NCBI GenBank assembly: GCA_964561495.1
Contig: CAZLPW010000002.1
Span: 1 to 64,000, forward strand
DNA: 64,000 nucleotides
From: CAZLPW01 sp964561495
GTDB taxonomy: Bacteria; Fidelibacterota; Marinisomatia; Marinisomatales; UBA1611
Reading direction: 5' to 3'
The notes under the pieces were generated by a model. That model was not told the origin of the DNA. It saw nothing but the letters and a program-made list of their open reading frames with translations, and did no database searches. The translations under genes were made by a program, and so were the position numbers. Of the stretch, positions 8,980 to 17,860 are shown in pieces; the stretch's first letter is position 1; every line of letters begins with the position of its first letter.

Positions 8980-11185
8980 TTACTAAACTAATCGCTTGTT
9001 CAACTATACTATTTTTACTAGGCAATGTAATTTTTGCAGCTTTTCCTATAGGTATAAAGGAATCTTCTGCAGCATGTAATTTTATACTTATTTCATGATT
9101 TATTATGCTTGAAAGTTGGGCTAAGAGGCCCTCTCCATGGCAACCTGTTCTGCGGCATTCATCAACAATTAAAACCTTCTTACATAAACCAATCGATTTA
9201 ATTATTTTTGTAATATTAATATCAGATAACCAACAAAGGTCAATGATTTGAATTTTTTTATTTATTTTTTTTTCAATTTCTTTTTTTGCTTGGAGTGAAA
9301 GATAAAGCCCATTCCCATAGCTAATTATTGTTAGTGCTTTTCCATTTCCATATTTAGAAAATTCTCCCACACTTGTTTCATCAAGGATTTCTGGATATCT
9401 AAATGCCCATTTATTATCGCCTGGTTCATGTAAATCTTTTTTTGTGTATAATGCTATAGGTTCGACAAAAATAACAACTCTACCATTTTGGTATGCTTCT
9501 CTTACTGAAGTTCTGAGCATACGAACAGCATCTTTTCCATTAGAAGGTACCGCAAGAATAACGCCTGGGATATCTCTAAATATGGTTAATGAATTATCAT
9601 TATGAAAATGTCCACCAAATCCTTTTTGATATGCCAAACCAGGAATTCTAAGAACTATCGGATTTGTATATTGCCCCATGCTAAAAAATGGTAGCGTTGC
9701 AGCTTCACCACGGATTTGATCTTCTGCATTATGAAAATAAGCTAAAAATTGAATCTCAGGGATAGGTAAAAACCCATTATGTCCAAGACCTAATCCAAAT
9801 CCAATGATTGAGGTTTCATCTAATGGGCTATTAAAAACTCTTCTAACTCCAAATTTTTTATATAAATCCGCAGTAATATGATATACCCCTCCTTTTTCAG
9901 CAACATCCTCTCCAAAAATAATTGTGTTTTTATATCTCAAAAGTATATCTGAAAGTGCATAATTCAATAATTTTGCCATATGTTGGCATTCTTTTATCCG
10001 CTTATATTCTTTACCAAATAAATCTTTTCTTAACTGAGGTTTTGGAATTTCAGGCAACTCTTTTTTGTGTTTATTTGGTATAATTGTCGACATTACATTT
10101 TTTACAGTACTTAATTTTGGTCTAGAAATGACTGAATTAAAAACATGATCTACCCTATTGCGCATATGTTCATAGAGATTAATTATTTCTTCTTTAGAAA
10201 TAATTTTTTTCTCTATTAAAATACGTGCTGAATGCAATAATGGATCATTAAATTCAGTTTTTTCTATGTCTGATAAAGACCTATACCCCAATTCAATATC
10301 CGAACCCGCATGACCCAAAAGCCGAACGGTTTTCATATGTAAAAATATTGGCACCCTATTAATTCGACATATTTTTTCAGCCTTACGTGTTTGAATTAAT
10401 AAATCAATTAGATTCAATCCATCAGTTTTTACATAATTTATCCCAGGACGATTTGAAAAAGAATTTTCAATCCAATTTTTGTTCGTATTAACAGATATAC
10501 CTAACCCATTATCTTCACAAATAAATACAATTGGCACATGACCGCCTTGATCATTTATCCAGGCAGCTGTATTAATAGCCGTTAATGCAGCAGCATGATT
10601 GACACTTGCATCTCCAAAGCTACATATTATAACACTATCTTTTTTTAATTGGGTTTCTTTAATCTTTAAATTTTTTGCACGATCAATTGAAAATGCTGCG
10701 CCTACTGCTTTTGGCAGGTGACTGGCTATTGTACTTGTTTGTGGCGGCATATTGAGTTTTTTACTTCCAATTACCTTATGACGACCACCACTTATTGGAT
10801 CATCAGATGATGCAACAAATGATAATCCTAAATCATAAATTGGCGTCATGCCACAAACCTGCTTTGATCTTTCAATAAAAAAAGAACTACTTCTATAATG
10901 TAAAAATGCTAAATCTGTATAAGGGAATACTTTGCCAAATACTGCATTACCTTCATGACCAGAACTACCAATGGTATAATAACAATTACCTTCATCTTTC
11001 AAGGATCGTGATTTTATATCAATATGCCTAGATAAAACCTGCGTTTCAAAAAGAGAAATAATTTCAGGAACTGAAGCTTCTTCCTTTTCTTGAGATAAAT
11101 TTACTCTAGAAGGTGGAAAATTTTCGCTATTAACAAATCTGATAAAATTTTTATCAATAATAAGAGTACGATTAAAAATACTCAT
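8972..11185 (-). CDS. 2-oxoacid dehydrogenase E1, fused alpha and beta subunits
   Basis: A 737-residue thiamine-diphosphate enzyme. Residues about 50-365 are the E1 alpha half: 'GSSGHEGNAVFGKVF', 'ASHLPKAVGAAF' and the cofactor motif starting at 'SFGDASVNHAAA' and ending at 'EDNGLGISV'. Residues about 395-737 are the E1 beta half: 'IIFGEDVAEKGGVYHIT', 'FNSPLDETSIIGFGLG' and 'EIQFLAYFHNAEDQIRGEA'. The E1 type fits branched-chain (2-oxoisovalerate) dehydrogenases, which make branched acyl-CoA from valine, leucine and isoleucine keto acids. E2 and E3 are not in the window. Fused forms are known in several FCB groups. It shares a transcript with the acyltransferase. Confidence 0.88.
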   Translation of the reverse strand: MSIFNRTLIIDKNFIRFVNSENFPPSRVNLSQEKEEASVPEIISLFETQVLSRHIDIKSRSLKDEGNCYYTIGSSGHEGNAVFGKVFPYTDLAFLHYRSSSFFIERSKQVCGMTPIYDLGLSFVASSDDPISGGRHKVIGSKKLNMPPQTSTIASHLPKAVGAAFSIDRAKNLKIKETQLKKDSVIICSFGDASVNHAAALTAINTAAWINDQGGHVPIVFICEDNGLGISVNTNKNWIENSFSNRPGINYVKTDGLNLIDLLIQTRKAEKICRINRVPIFLHMKTVRLLGHAGSDIELGYRSLSDIEKTEFNDPLLHSARILIEKKIISKEEIINLYEHMRNRVDHVFNSVISRPKLSTVKNVMSTIIPNKHKKELPEIPKPQLRKDLFGKEYKRIKECQHMAKLLNYALSDILLRYKNTIIFGEDVAEKGGVYHITADLYKKFGVRRVFNSPLDETSIIGFGLGLGHNGFLPIPEIQFLAYFHNAEDQIRGEAATLPFFSMGQYTNPIVLRIPGLAYQKGFGGHFHNDNSLTIFRDIPGVILAVPSNGKDAVRMLRTSVREAYQNGRVVIFVEPIALYTKKDLHEPGDNKWAFRYPEILDETSVGEFSKYGNGKALTIISYGNGLYLSLQAKKEIEKKINKKIQIIDLCWLSDINITKIIKSIGLCKKVLIVDECRRTGCHGEGLLAQLSSIINHEISIKLHAAEDSFIPIGKAAKITLPSKNSIVEQAISLVNE

Positions 11186-11251
11186 TAATAATCAATGCTT
11201 TTTTACATTAATAGCTATTTTCACTCTGCTACCTTATTAAAAATCTTTAGC

Positions 11252-12223
11252 CTAAATATTTGTAGGTTTTAATTTATTGAGCTTACTCTTAAACTCACGA
11301 AGCTCTCTAATATTACCAATGTTTATATCACCACTTTCCCATTTTAATTTGAAATCGTCATTTGAATCTTTACCACCCTGCTTTAAATATAGAGGATACA
11401 ATTCATCACCATTACGTTTTTTATTATGATTTAATGATGCTGTTATTTGGTATGCTATATCCTCTTGAATATCATCCAAAACTCTTCCTGGAAGATTTTT
11501 ATCTAATATATTCTGTTCAATTTTTGAAAATCTCATCCCTTCAATAACATAGTCGTTATAAGCTTCCCATGCCAAAGGGGCAGTATCTTTAACATATTTA
11601 GCCATTGCATCAGAAAAAACTCGAATCTCATACTGAGCATGATCATCCGATCTCAAGCCAACAAAATGTAATAAATTATGAAGATCATTTTTCCAATACC
11701 ATTCAGTATATAAATTCACTGGTAACAATGCACGCGCAAGTTCACGAGCTACACCCGCTTCATTTAATTCTGAATACATTTCAAAACTACGTGTTGATAT
11801 CTCTTTAAAATAATTTTGTACTTTCTTTTTAATTTCTTCAGGCACATCACCCATTCTGCCTTGTTTATTAAGCGCACTTTGTAATTGAATATTTTCTATA
11901 CTAGGATAGTAAAATTCATCGCGAGCCTCTGAATATCGTAAAGAATATTCATTTATATTAGCAGTTCTATGCCTGACCCATTGTCGTGCAACAAAAATAG
12001 GCATTTTACAATGAAATTTAAACTCTACCATTTCGAAAGGTGTTGTATGTCTGTGACGCATAAGGTATCGGATTAACCCTCTATCTTGAGAAACTTTGCT
12101 AGTGCCCTTTCCATAACTAACCCTTGCTGCTTGGACGATAGCATTATCTCCGCCCATTGAATCGACTAAACGAACAAAGCCTTTATCTAAACATTTAATT
12201 GCGTCATCTGGAATATTTGTCAT
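11252..12223 (-). CDS. thyX: Flavin-dependent thymidylate synthase
   Basis: A 323-residue ThyX, which makes dTMP from dUMP using FAD, NADPH and methylene-tetrahydrofolate. The signature is at residues 84-98, 'RHRTANINEYSLRYS' (RHRxxSxNExSxRYS, with Ala at the first Ser as in some other ThyX). 'HTTPFEMVEFKFHCKMPIFVARQW' lies just before it, split here only for quoting. The C-terminal extension past about residue 240 (DIAYQITASL to the end) is longer than in minimal ThyX of about 220-250 residues. The ATG overlaps the stop of the upstream cysQ gene by one base. No thyA is visible. Confidence 0.93.
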   Translation of the reverse strand: MTNIPDDAIKCLDKGFVRLVDSMGGDNAIVQAARVSYGKGTSKVSQDRGLIRYLMRHRHTTPFEMVEFKFHCKMPIFVARQWVRHRTANINEYSLRYSEARDEFYYPSIENIQLQSALNKQGRMGDVPEEIKKKVQNYFKEISTRSFEMYSELNEAGVARELARALLPVNLYTEWYWKNDLHNLLHFVGLRSDDHAQYEIRVFSDAMAKYVKDTAPLAWEAYNDYVIEGMRFSKIEQNILDKNLPGRVLDDIQEDIAYQITASLNHNKKRNGDELYPLYLKQGGKDSNDDFKLKWESGDINIGNIRELREFKSKLNKLKPTNI

Positions 12224-13008
12224 TATATATTACCTTTTTTTATAATATTATAAGTTTTATCTACTGCACTAATTGATCCAGCAATTAAGCCTGGTTTAAT
12301 AATTGTATTTTTTTGGTTATACAATCTTTCACTACCATTTAAATCAATTAATTTCCCAGAAGCTTCATTAATAATGCAATTGCCTGCACATATATCCCAT
12401 TCATTTTTTGGCCTTAATGAAGCAAAAATATCAGCTTGCCCAGCAGCAGTTAATCCCAATTTATAGGCAACGCTTCCAACTGCTTTTAATTTGTAAAAAT
12501 CACTTTTAAATTCTTCCCAAAGACCCTTTTTTGTTTCAGACCGACTATTAAGAATAACCATCTCACATACACTATCTTTCGCTCTGCAAGTAATTAATTT
12601 ACCATTTAAAAATGCTCCATTTCCTTTTGCTGCAGTAAAGGTTTCTAGAGTGATTGGATTATGAAGAACTCCTACTATTGGGATCCCGTTTTCAACAAGA
12701 CCAATGCTAACTACAAAATTAGGGATACCTTCAATAAACTCTTTAGTACCATCTAAAGGATCAACTACCCAAACTCTTTCTTTAGTTATCCTTAGATCAT
12801 TATCTAATGTTTCTTCAGACAACCATCCATATTGGGGCCTCGGTCCTATCAATAATTTTTTTAGACACTCATCAGATTTATGATCGGCAGTCGTAACAGG
12901 GTTTTTATATCCTTTTTCTTTTATCTGATATACCGATTTATAATAGGATGAAATTATCTTACCAGCTTCAATTGCCGCTAAAGTAGCTATTTCAAGTTCA
13001 GTTTTCAT
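12223..13008 (-). CDS. cysQ: 3'(2'),5'-bisphosphate nucleotidase
   Basis: A 261-residue protein of the inositol-monophosphatase superfamily. CysQ converts 3'-phosphoadenosine 5'-phosphate to AMP, clearing a by-product of sulfate assimilation. Metal-binding motifs are visible: 'LSEET' (Glu65/Glu66), 'VVDPLDGTKEF' (Asp83 and Asp86) and 'EWDICAGNCIINEASG' near the C-terminus. The phrase 'DGTKEFIEGIPNFVVSIGL' is typical of CysQ rather than of SuhB. It sits between a TPMT-like methyltransferase and thyX in a four-gene run with very short gaps. Confidence 0.88.
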   Translation of the reverse strand: MKTELEIATLAAIEAGKIISSYYKSVYQIKEKGYKNPVTTADHKSDECLKKLLIGPRPQYGWLSEETLDNDLRITKERVWVVDPLDGTKEFIEGIPNFVVSIGLVENGIPIVGVLHNPITLETFTAAKGNGAFLNGKLITCRAKDSVCEMVILNSRSETKKGLWEEFKSDFYKLKAVGSVAYKLGLTAAGQADIFASLRPKNEWDICAGNCIINEASGKLIDLNGSERLYNQKNTIIKPGLIAGSISAVDKTYNIIKKGNI

Positions 13009-13017
13009 TAATTAGAA

Positions 13018-13623
13018 CTACGGTTTTTTTTTAAAAACTATGAGTTTTTCTCGATCTTTTCTAGTCAGAATTGAATCTGAAGGAAACTCTTCCCTCTCTT
13101 TGTACCAACGTTTAGAAAAAAGATTTTCTATTTCTTCTGTATCAACTCCGTATGGGGGGCCACCATCCAATTTTGATTTGTCTAATGGAAACCATAAGCC
13201 AATTAAAAGTGCATTTGGTTTTAATAACTGAAACACCACTTCTTCGTATTCTTTTCTTCTATTTGGATTGATTGCACAAAAACATGTTTGTTCAATAACA
13301 TAATCATACTGGCCATGATATTTAAAAGATATATTAAAAACATTTTCTTTAAGAGTTTCAATGTAAACTTCGTTCTCTTGTGACATTTTTTTAAGATCAC
13401 TAATAGCAGTATCAGCAAAGTCTATCGCGGTTACTTCAAAACTTTTTTTTGCAAACATAATCGCGTCATAACCTCTACCACATCCAATTATACAAACTTT
13501 CCCGATTCTTATTTCTTCTGAAACTCTTTCAAAAACTGGAGTTACTCCACCTAAATCCCATCTGGCGTCATTCTCTAAATAAATGTCTTCCCAAAAACTA
13601 GCTTTATCTTCCACATACATCAC
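13018..13623 (-). CDS. Thiopurine S-methyltransferase-family SAM methyltransferase
   Basis: A 201-residue class I methyltransferase. 'FWEDIYLENDARWDLGG' near the N-terminus is the hallmark of the TPMT family, and 'VCIIGCGRGYDAIMFA' is the SAM-binding glycine loop, followed by an acidic 'VTAIDFAD'. 'DYVIEQTCFCAINPNRR' and 'GPPYGVDTEEIENLF' are also shared with this family. Bacterial members methylate thiols, selenium or tellurium compounds, or other small molecules; the substrate here is unknown. The start overlaps the pepE stop by four bases. Confidence 0.82.
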   Translation of the reverse strand: MMYVEDKASFWEDIYLENDARWDLGGVTPVFERVSEEIRIGKVCIIGCGRGYDAIMFAKKSFEVTAIDFADTAISDLKKMSQENEVYIETLKENVFNISFKYHGQYDYVIEQTCFCAINPNRRKEYEEVVFQLLKPNALLIGLWFPLDKSKLDGGPPYGVDTEEIENLFSKRWYKEREEFPSDSILTRKDREKLIVFKKKP

Positions 13624-14315
13624 AAGATTCGCATTTTCATTATATTTTCTTTTACTTCACCATTTTGGTTTGAAACATGATATACATTTGAATTTTTATA
13701 AAACTGAAGTGAATCCTTATAATTCCCATCAACAAAATGAATGGCCGCGCCACCATCAATAGCATAGCCAGATTTGATTTTATCTTTTATAAGTAAACTA
13801 TGTACGCTTGGACGTCGATCTTTCTCTTCTTGATAATGAGGACATGCCATGCCATCTATAAACCCAAGACAGTTCAAAACATTTAAATTGCTTGCCCAAG
13901 AATCAGTAACTCCCTGTTTAAACCAACAAATTGCTCCGGCACTTACTCCACATAACACTTTCCCTCTTTTATAGGCTTTATGCAAAAGATTATCAAACTT
14001 CCATTCTCGCCATACTCCTAACATACTTTTAGTATTTCCACCTCCTACATAAATAATATCTGCTTTATTAATTATTCCATCTAACCTAGGAGTTCTTTCA
14101 AAAAACTTTATATGCTCAGGATTGCAATCCAAATTTGAAAAACATTTATAAAAATTTACAATATATCTATCATCTTCTCCACTGGCTGTTGGCACAAACA
14201 CTATTCTAGGATTTGCTTTATTTGCTTGTTCTAAAATATATTTTTCTATTTTATTATGCTTAGGATTACGACCAAAGCCTCCTCCTCCAATTGCTATTAT
14301 ATGTCCAACACTCAT
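13620..14315 (-). CDS. pepE: Peptidase E-like serine dipeptidase (family S51)
   Basis: A 231-residue protein with the S51 fold. The nucleophile is Ser125 in 'CGVSAGAICWF'. Supporting motifs are 'IAIGGGGFGR' at the N-terminus, 'RIVFVPTASGEDD', 'IYVGGGNTKSML' and 'GYAIDGGAAIHF'. Classical peptidase E cleaves Asp-X dipeptides, and relatives process cyanophycin dipeptides. The form here is the cytoplasmic type without a signal peptide. It is the first gene of the run pepE-TPMT-cysQ-thyX, and its promoter must lie in the divergent gap before rng. Confidence 0.85.
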   Translation of the reverse strand: MSVGHIIAIGGGGFGRNPKHNKIEKYILEQANKANPRIVFVPTASGEDDRYIVNFYKCFSNLDCNPEHIKFFERTPRLDGIINKADIIYVGGGNTKSMLGVWREWKFDNLLHKAYKRGKVLCGVSAGAICWFKQGVTDSWASNLNVLNCLGFIDGMACPHYQEEKDRRPSVHSLLIKDKIKSGYAIDGGAAIHFVDGNYKDSLQFYKNSNVYHVSNQNGEVKENIMKMRIL

Positions 14316-14435
14316 TAATTAAAGATATATTATAAAGTAAATTTACATAGGATTATATATGTTATAATCCTTGTAATTAGAAATATAATGCATTACCTTA
14401 GGGCATAAAGAGATTCATAAAGGATTAGAAAACTT

Positions 14436-14607
14436 TTATTTTTTTACGATATCGACAGCTATTTTATCACCCCAGAGTGGGCCATAAATTTGCCTTCCTT
14501 TTTGTAAATCTCTAAAGTAAATAGAAACATATTTTTCATCTAAATTAGTTTTCGCTAATTGTATAGGGAGTATAGCGTTAACTTTTTTGTGATGTTAGAT
14601 ATATCAT
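14436..14607 (-). pseudogene. Short coding remnant in the pepE-rng divergent gap
   Basis: The roughly 300-base gap between pepE and rng holds a minus-strand frame of 52 codons ending at 14436 that reads like protein (for example 'YVSIYFRDLQKGRQIYGPLW'), but it has no start codon after the preceding stop. An ATG at 14607 opens the neighbouring frame and meets a stop just after an A6 tract. Removing one A from that tract would join the two into one reading of 56 residues. It may be a decayed gene or an intact small gene with a sequence error. I recognise no family. The rest of the gap, 14316-14435, shows nothing I can name. Confidence 0.35.
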
Positions 14608-14619
14608 AGGAAAGTGAAT

Positions 14620-16173
14620 ATGCGAAAAGAAATTTTCATAAATGAAAATATGGGCGATACACGTATAGCCATACAAGAGGATAGTAAGCTTGTAGAAGTA
14701 TATGTTGAAAACCATGAAAATCAACGAATGGTTGGAAATATTTATAAAGGAAAAGTTGAAAATGTCCTTCCTGGTATGCAGGCCGCCTTTGTTGACATTG
14801 GATACGAATTGAATGCTTTTTTACCATTCTCAGAGATTGGAAACAACGAATATATATCAAAAGAAAAAATTAATGATGATGATAATAAAGGTAAAAACAG
14901 ACAACTTAAAAAAACAACTAATATTGAAGTTGATTTAGTAACTAATCAAGAAATATATGTACAAGTAATTAAAGAACCCTTCGCTGGTAAGGGTCCTCGT
15001 GTAACAACTGATATAGCGTTACCAGGGAGACTATTAGTTTTAATCCCCAATTATAGCTATATAGGCATTTCAAAAAAAATATGGGACAAGTATGAACGCA
15101 GACGCTTAAAAAAAATTGCAAAAAGACTAAAGACTGAAAGTACAGGTGTTATTATGCGGACTGTTGCAGAAGGAAAAAGTGAGGAACATATAGAAAATGA
15201 CTATAATACCCTTATTGATAATTGGAACAAAATTGAAAAAAAATCAAATCAAAAAAATGCCCCCGTTTTAGTCTATGAGGATATGGAAACAGCTTCAAGT
15301 GTTGTTAGAGACCTATTAACATTGGATGTTGAAAAAATAATCATCGATTCAAAAAAATTATATCGAAAAACACAAAAATATTTGGAAGATTTATCTCCAA
15401 GTCTTTTAGAAAGACTAGAATTATACAAATTAAAATCCCCCTTATTTGAAAGTTTTGGAATAGAAAATGAAATAGATAAACTAATGCGAAGTAAGGCATG
15501 GTTAAAAAGCGGAGCATATCTTATTATTGAAAAAACAGAAGCGATGGTTGTAGTTGATGTAAATAGCGGACGGTTTGTTGGTAAAAAATTGCATGAGGAT
15601 AATTCTCTTAAAATTAATCTTGAGGCCGCTAGAGAGGTTGCCCGCCAACTACGGCTTAGAGATTTATCAGGGCTAATAGTTATTGATTTTATTGATATGC
15701 AACTCAACGAAAATAGAAAAAAAGTATATTTAGAACTAAGAAAAGAGTTAAAAAAGGACCGTGCTAAAGTTGCAGTTGCGCCTATATCTGAATTTGGTAT
15801 TTTGGAAATGACAAGGCAAAGAATTAGACTAAGCCTTCTTGATTCTATGAGTAACGAGTGTCCATCTTGTCAAGGATCAGGGAGAATTATTTCTCAAGAA
15901 ACACTAATTACTCGTATTGACCACTGGCTAAGGAGATATAAATCTAAAAATATCTCATTTAGATTAAAACTCCAGCTACACCCAGAAAATGCGGCGTATT
16001 TAAATGATGAAAAAAAACATATACTTAGAGGACTAATGTGGCAAAATTTTGTCCATTTGAAAATTGAAGAGAACAACAAAGTTCAGCGGGATTCTTTTAT
16101 TTTTCTTCGAACAAAGGACGGAGTTGATATAACAAATGAAATGAACCTTGAAAAGGGGCCTGAGGTCTCTTAA
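14620..16173 (+). CDS. rng: Ribonuclease G/E family endoribonuclease
   Basis: A 517-residue RNase of the Rne/Rng family, which cuts single-stranded AU-rich RNA in rRNA maturation and mRNA turnover. Residues about 35-125 form the S1 domain (VGNIYKGKVENVLPGMQAAF). The catalytic core has the two metal-binding Asp regions 'MVVVDVNSGRFVG' and 'LIVIDFIDM', then 'GILEMTRQRIR' and the zinc-link 'CPSCQGSG'. There is no long RNase E-type C-terminal scaffold. I chose the ATG at 14620, six bases inside the longer GTG reading, because an AGGAAAG site sits about five bases before it. It is followed by rplU and rpmA, a common bacterial order. Confidence 0.93.
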   Translation: MRKEIFINENMGDTRIAIQEDSKLVEVYVENHENQRMVGNIYKGKVENVLPGMQAAFVDIGYELNAFLPFSEIGNNEYISKEKINDDDNKGKNRQLKKTTNIEVDLVTNQEIYVQVIKEPFAGKGPRVTTDIALPGRLLVLIPNYSYIGISKKIWDKYERRRLKKIAKRLKTESTGVIMRTVAEGKSEEHIENDYNTLIDNWNKIEKKSNQKNAPVLVYEDMETASSVVRDLLTLDVEKIIIDSKKLYRKTQKYLEDLSPSLLERLELYKLKSPLFESFGIENEIDKLMRSKAWLKSGAYLIIEKTEAMVVVDVNSGRFVGKKLHEDNSLKINLEAAREVARQLRLRDLSGLIVIDFIDMQLNENRKKVYLELRKELKKDRAKVAVAPISEFGILEMTRQRIRLSLLDSMSNECPSCQGSGRIISQETLITRIDHWLRRYKSKNISFRLKLQLHPENAAYLNDEKKHILRGLMWQNFVHLKIEENNKVQRDSFIFLRTKDGVDITNEMNLEKGPEVS

Positions 16174-16198
16174 GTTTCGCGGCTTTTTGGAGCTAAAA

Positions 16199-16579
16199 AT
16201 GTATGTAATTATAAATATAGCTGGAAAACAATATAAGGTCTCTAAAGGTCAAAACCTTCGCGTGCCTAAAATTGATAAAGAATTAGGAGCAACTTTAGAA
16301 ATTGATCAGGTTCTACTTCTTGACGATGGTAAATCTATTTATATTGGAAAACCAAATCTAAAAGAAGCATCTGTTACTGCTAATATTATCAATCATGGTC
16401 GGGAACGCAAGATTCTTGTATATAAGAAAAAAAGAAGAAAGGGTTATCAACGAAAAAATGGACATCGCCAAGATTTCACGGAGATAGAAATTAAGGATAT
16501 AAATTTATCATCCTCACCAAAAAAGAAAGAATCAAAAAAAATTGATCCAGACCCTGTTTTAAAACAAGAAGAGGAGTAA
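16199..16579 (+). CDS. rplU: 50S ribosomal protein L21
   Basis: A 126-residue L21 beginning 'MYVIINIAGKQYKVSKGQ', with the conserved 'ILVYKKKRRKGYQRKNGHRQ' rRNA-binding tract. The ATG at 16199 is preceded by GGAG at ideal spacing and lies 25 bases after the rng stop. A reading from 16148 would overlap rng and adds an unrelated leader. The protein is longer than the usual 103 residues because of a lysine/glutamate-rich tail (about residues 104-126). It is co-transcribed with rpmA three bases downstream. Confidence 0.95.
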   Translation: MYVIINIAGKQYKVSKGQNLRVPKIDKELGATLEIDQVLLLDDGKSIYIGKPNLKEASVTANIINHGRERKILVYKKKRRKGYQRKNGHRQDFTEIEIKDINLSSSPKKKESKKIDPDPVLKQEEE

Positions 16580-16582
16580 AAC

Positions 16583-16831
16583 ATGGCACATAAAAAAGGT
16601 CAAGGCAGTTCTAGAAATGGCAGAGATAGTAATGCAAAATTTTTAGGTTTAAAGGTTGGTAATGGGCAATCCATTTCAGCAGGTACAATAATCTTAAAGC
16701 AGAGAGGAACTAAAATTCATCCTGGTATTAATGTTCGTCGATCCAATGATGATTCTCTCTTCGCAATAGCTGATGGAACTGTAAAGTTTAGTCGCAAGGG
16801 ACGAAATAAAAAAATTGTTAGTATAGTCTAA
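16583..16831 (+). CDS. rpmA: 50S ribosomal protein L27
   Basis: An 82-residue L27 starting 'MAHKKGQGSSRNGRDSN', whose N-terminal tail reaches the peptidyl-transferase centre, followed by 'LGLKVGNGQSISAGTIILKQ' and 'KIHPGINV'. There is no Firmicutes-type N-terminal extension that would need cleavage. An AGGAG ribosome-binding site overlaps the end of rplU, as expected for translational coupling. Confidence 0.97.
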   Translation: MAHKKGQGSSRNGRDSNAKFLGLKVGNGQSISAGTIILKQRGTKIHPGINVRRSNDDSLFAIADGTVKFSRKGRNKKIVSIV

Positions 16832-16871
16832 TTTTATCAGGTAATTCTTTCAAATAACCTAATTTCATCTT

Positions 16872-17807
16872 ATGGCTAGGAAAAAAATAGCTCTTATTGG
16901 AGGAGGCCAAATTGGTGGAAACCTAGCCTTGCTTGCTGGTCAAAAAGAACTAGGAGATGTTGTAATATTTGATATTCCTCAGGCTGAGGGAATGGTAAAG
17001 GGTAAAGCTCTTGACCTAATGCAATTACGTCCTCATGATGGATACGATATCAATATTACAGGAACTTCAAACTGGGATGATTTAATTGATTCAGATATTT
17101 TTATTATTACAGCTGGTATCCCTCGAAAACCTGGTATGGATCGAGAAGACCTACTGGAAATAAATCTTGGAATCATTAAAAATGTTGCAGAAGAGATAAA
17201 AGAAAAAGCTCCTAATTCTTTTGTGATAGTTATTTCTAATCCATTGGATGCAATGGTATATGCATTTCATAAAGTATCAGGATTCCCAAAAAATAGAGTA
17301 GTTGGTATGGCTGGAGCACTTGATAGTACTCGCTTTCGTACATTTATTGCCATGGAAACAGGTTACTCTGTTCAAGATATTACTTGTATGGTGTTAGGTG
17401 GTCATGGAGATACTATGGTGCCTATATCTAGATTGGCTACTATTGGTGGAGTACCAATTTCGGATATCATTTCAAAAGAACGGCTAAAGGAGATTGAAGA
17501 CAGAACACGTGTTGCAGGTGGTGAAATTGTTAAATTATTTGGGAATGGTTCTGCTTTTTATGCTCCTGCTCAGTCAGCAATAGAAATGGCAGAATCATAC
17601 CTTAAAGATAAAAAACGTGTTATCCCCTGTGCTGCGCTGTGTGAGGGTGAATTTGGAATAGATGGCTATTTTATTGGAGTACCAACCGTTATTGGTTCTA
17701 ACGGAGTTGAAAAAATATTAGACTTCACATTAACAAAAAATGAAAAAGAAGATCTAATTAATACCCTAGATGCAGTAAAAAAGACAGTCAAAGATACTGG
17801 CCTATAA
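16872..17807 (+). CDS. mdh: Malate dehydrogenase (NAD-dependent, LDH-like type)
   Basis: A 311-residue enzyme of the TCA cycle, oxidising malate to oxaloacetate. The NAD site is 'IGGGQIGGNLALLAG', with Asp at the end of strand 2 (VIFDIP) indicating NAD preference. The loop 'AGIPRKPGMDREDLL' carries the Arg that selects malate over lactate, and the catalytic His is in 'LGGHGDTMVP'. The gene begins 40 bases after rpmA, and I see no terminator between, so it may share that transcript. Confidence 0.95.
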   Translation: MARKKIALIGGGQIGGNLALLAGQKELGDVVIFDIPQAEGMVKGKALDLMQLRPHDGYDINITGTSNWDDLIDSDIFIITAGIPRKPGMDREDLLEINLGIIKNVAEEIKEKAPNSFVIVISNPLDAMVYAFHKVSGFPKNRVVGMAGALDSTRFRTFIAMETGYSVQDITCMVLGGHGDTMVPISRLATIGGVPISDIISKERLKEIEDRTRVAGGEIVKLFGNGSAFYAPAQSAIEMAESYLKDKKRVIPCAALCEGEFGIDGYFIGVPTVIGSNGVEKILDFTLTKNEKEDLINTLDAVKKTVKDTGL

Positions 17808-17860
17808 AATTCAAATTTAAAAATTCACATATCATTGTGAACACTCACATTGCATTAAAA

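Noticed and set aside
15273..15707. 144-codon open frame on the minus strand inside rng
   Set aside because: It is a shadow of the rng coding frame with low-complexity Ser-rich translation and no ribosome-binding site.
16832..16871. Terminator or riboswitch between rpmA and mdh
   Set aside because: The inverted AGGT/ACCT bases are too short and AT-rich to form a stable hairpin.
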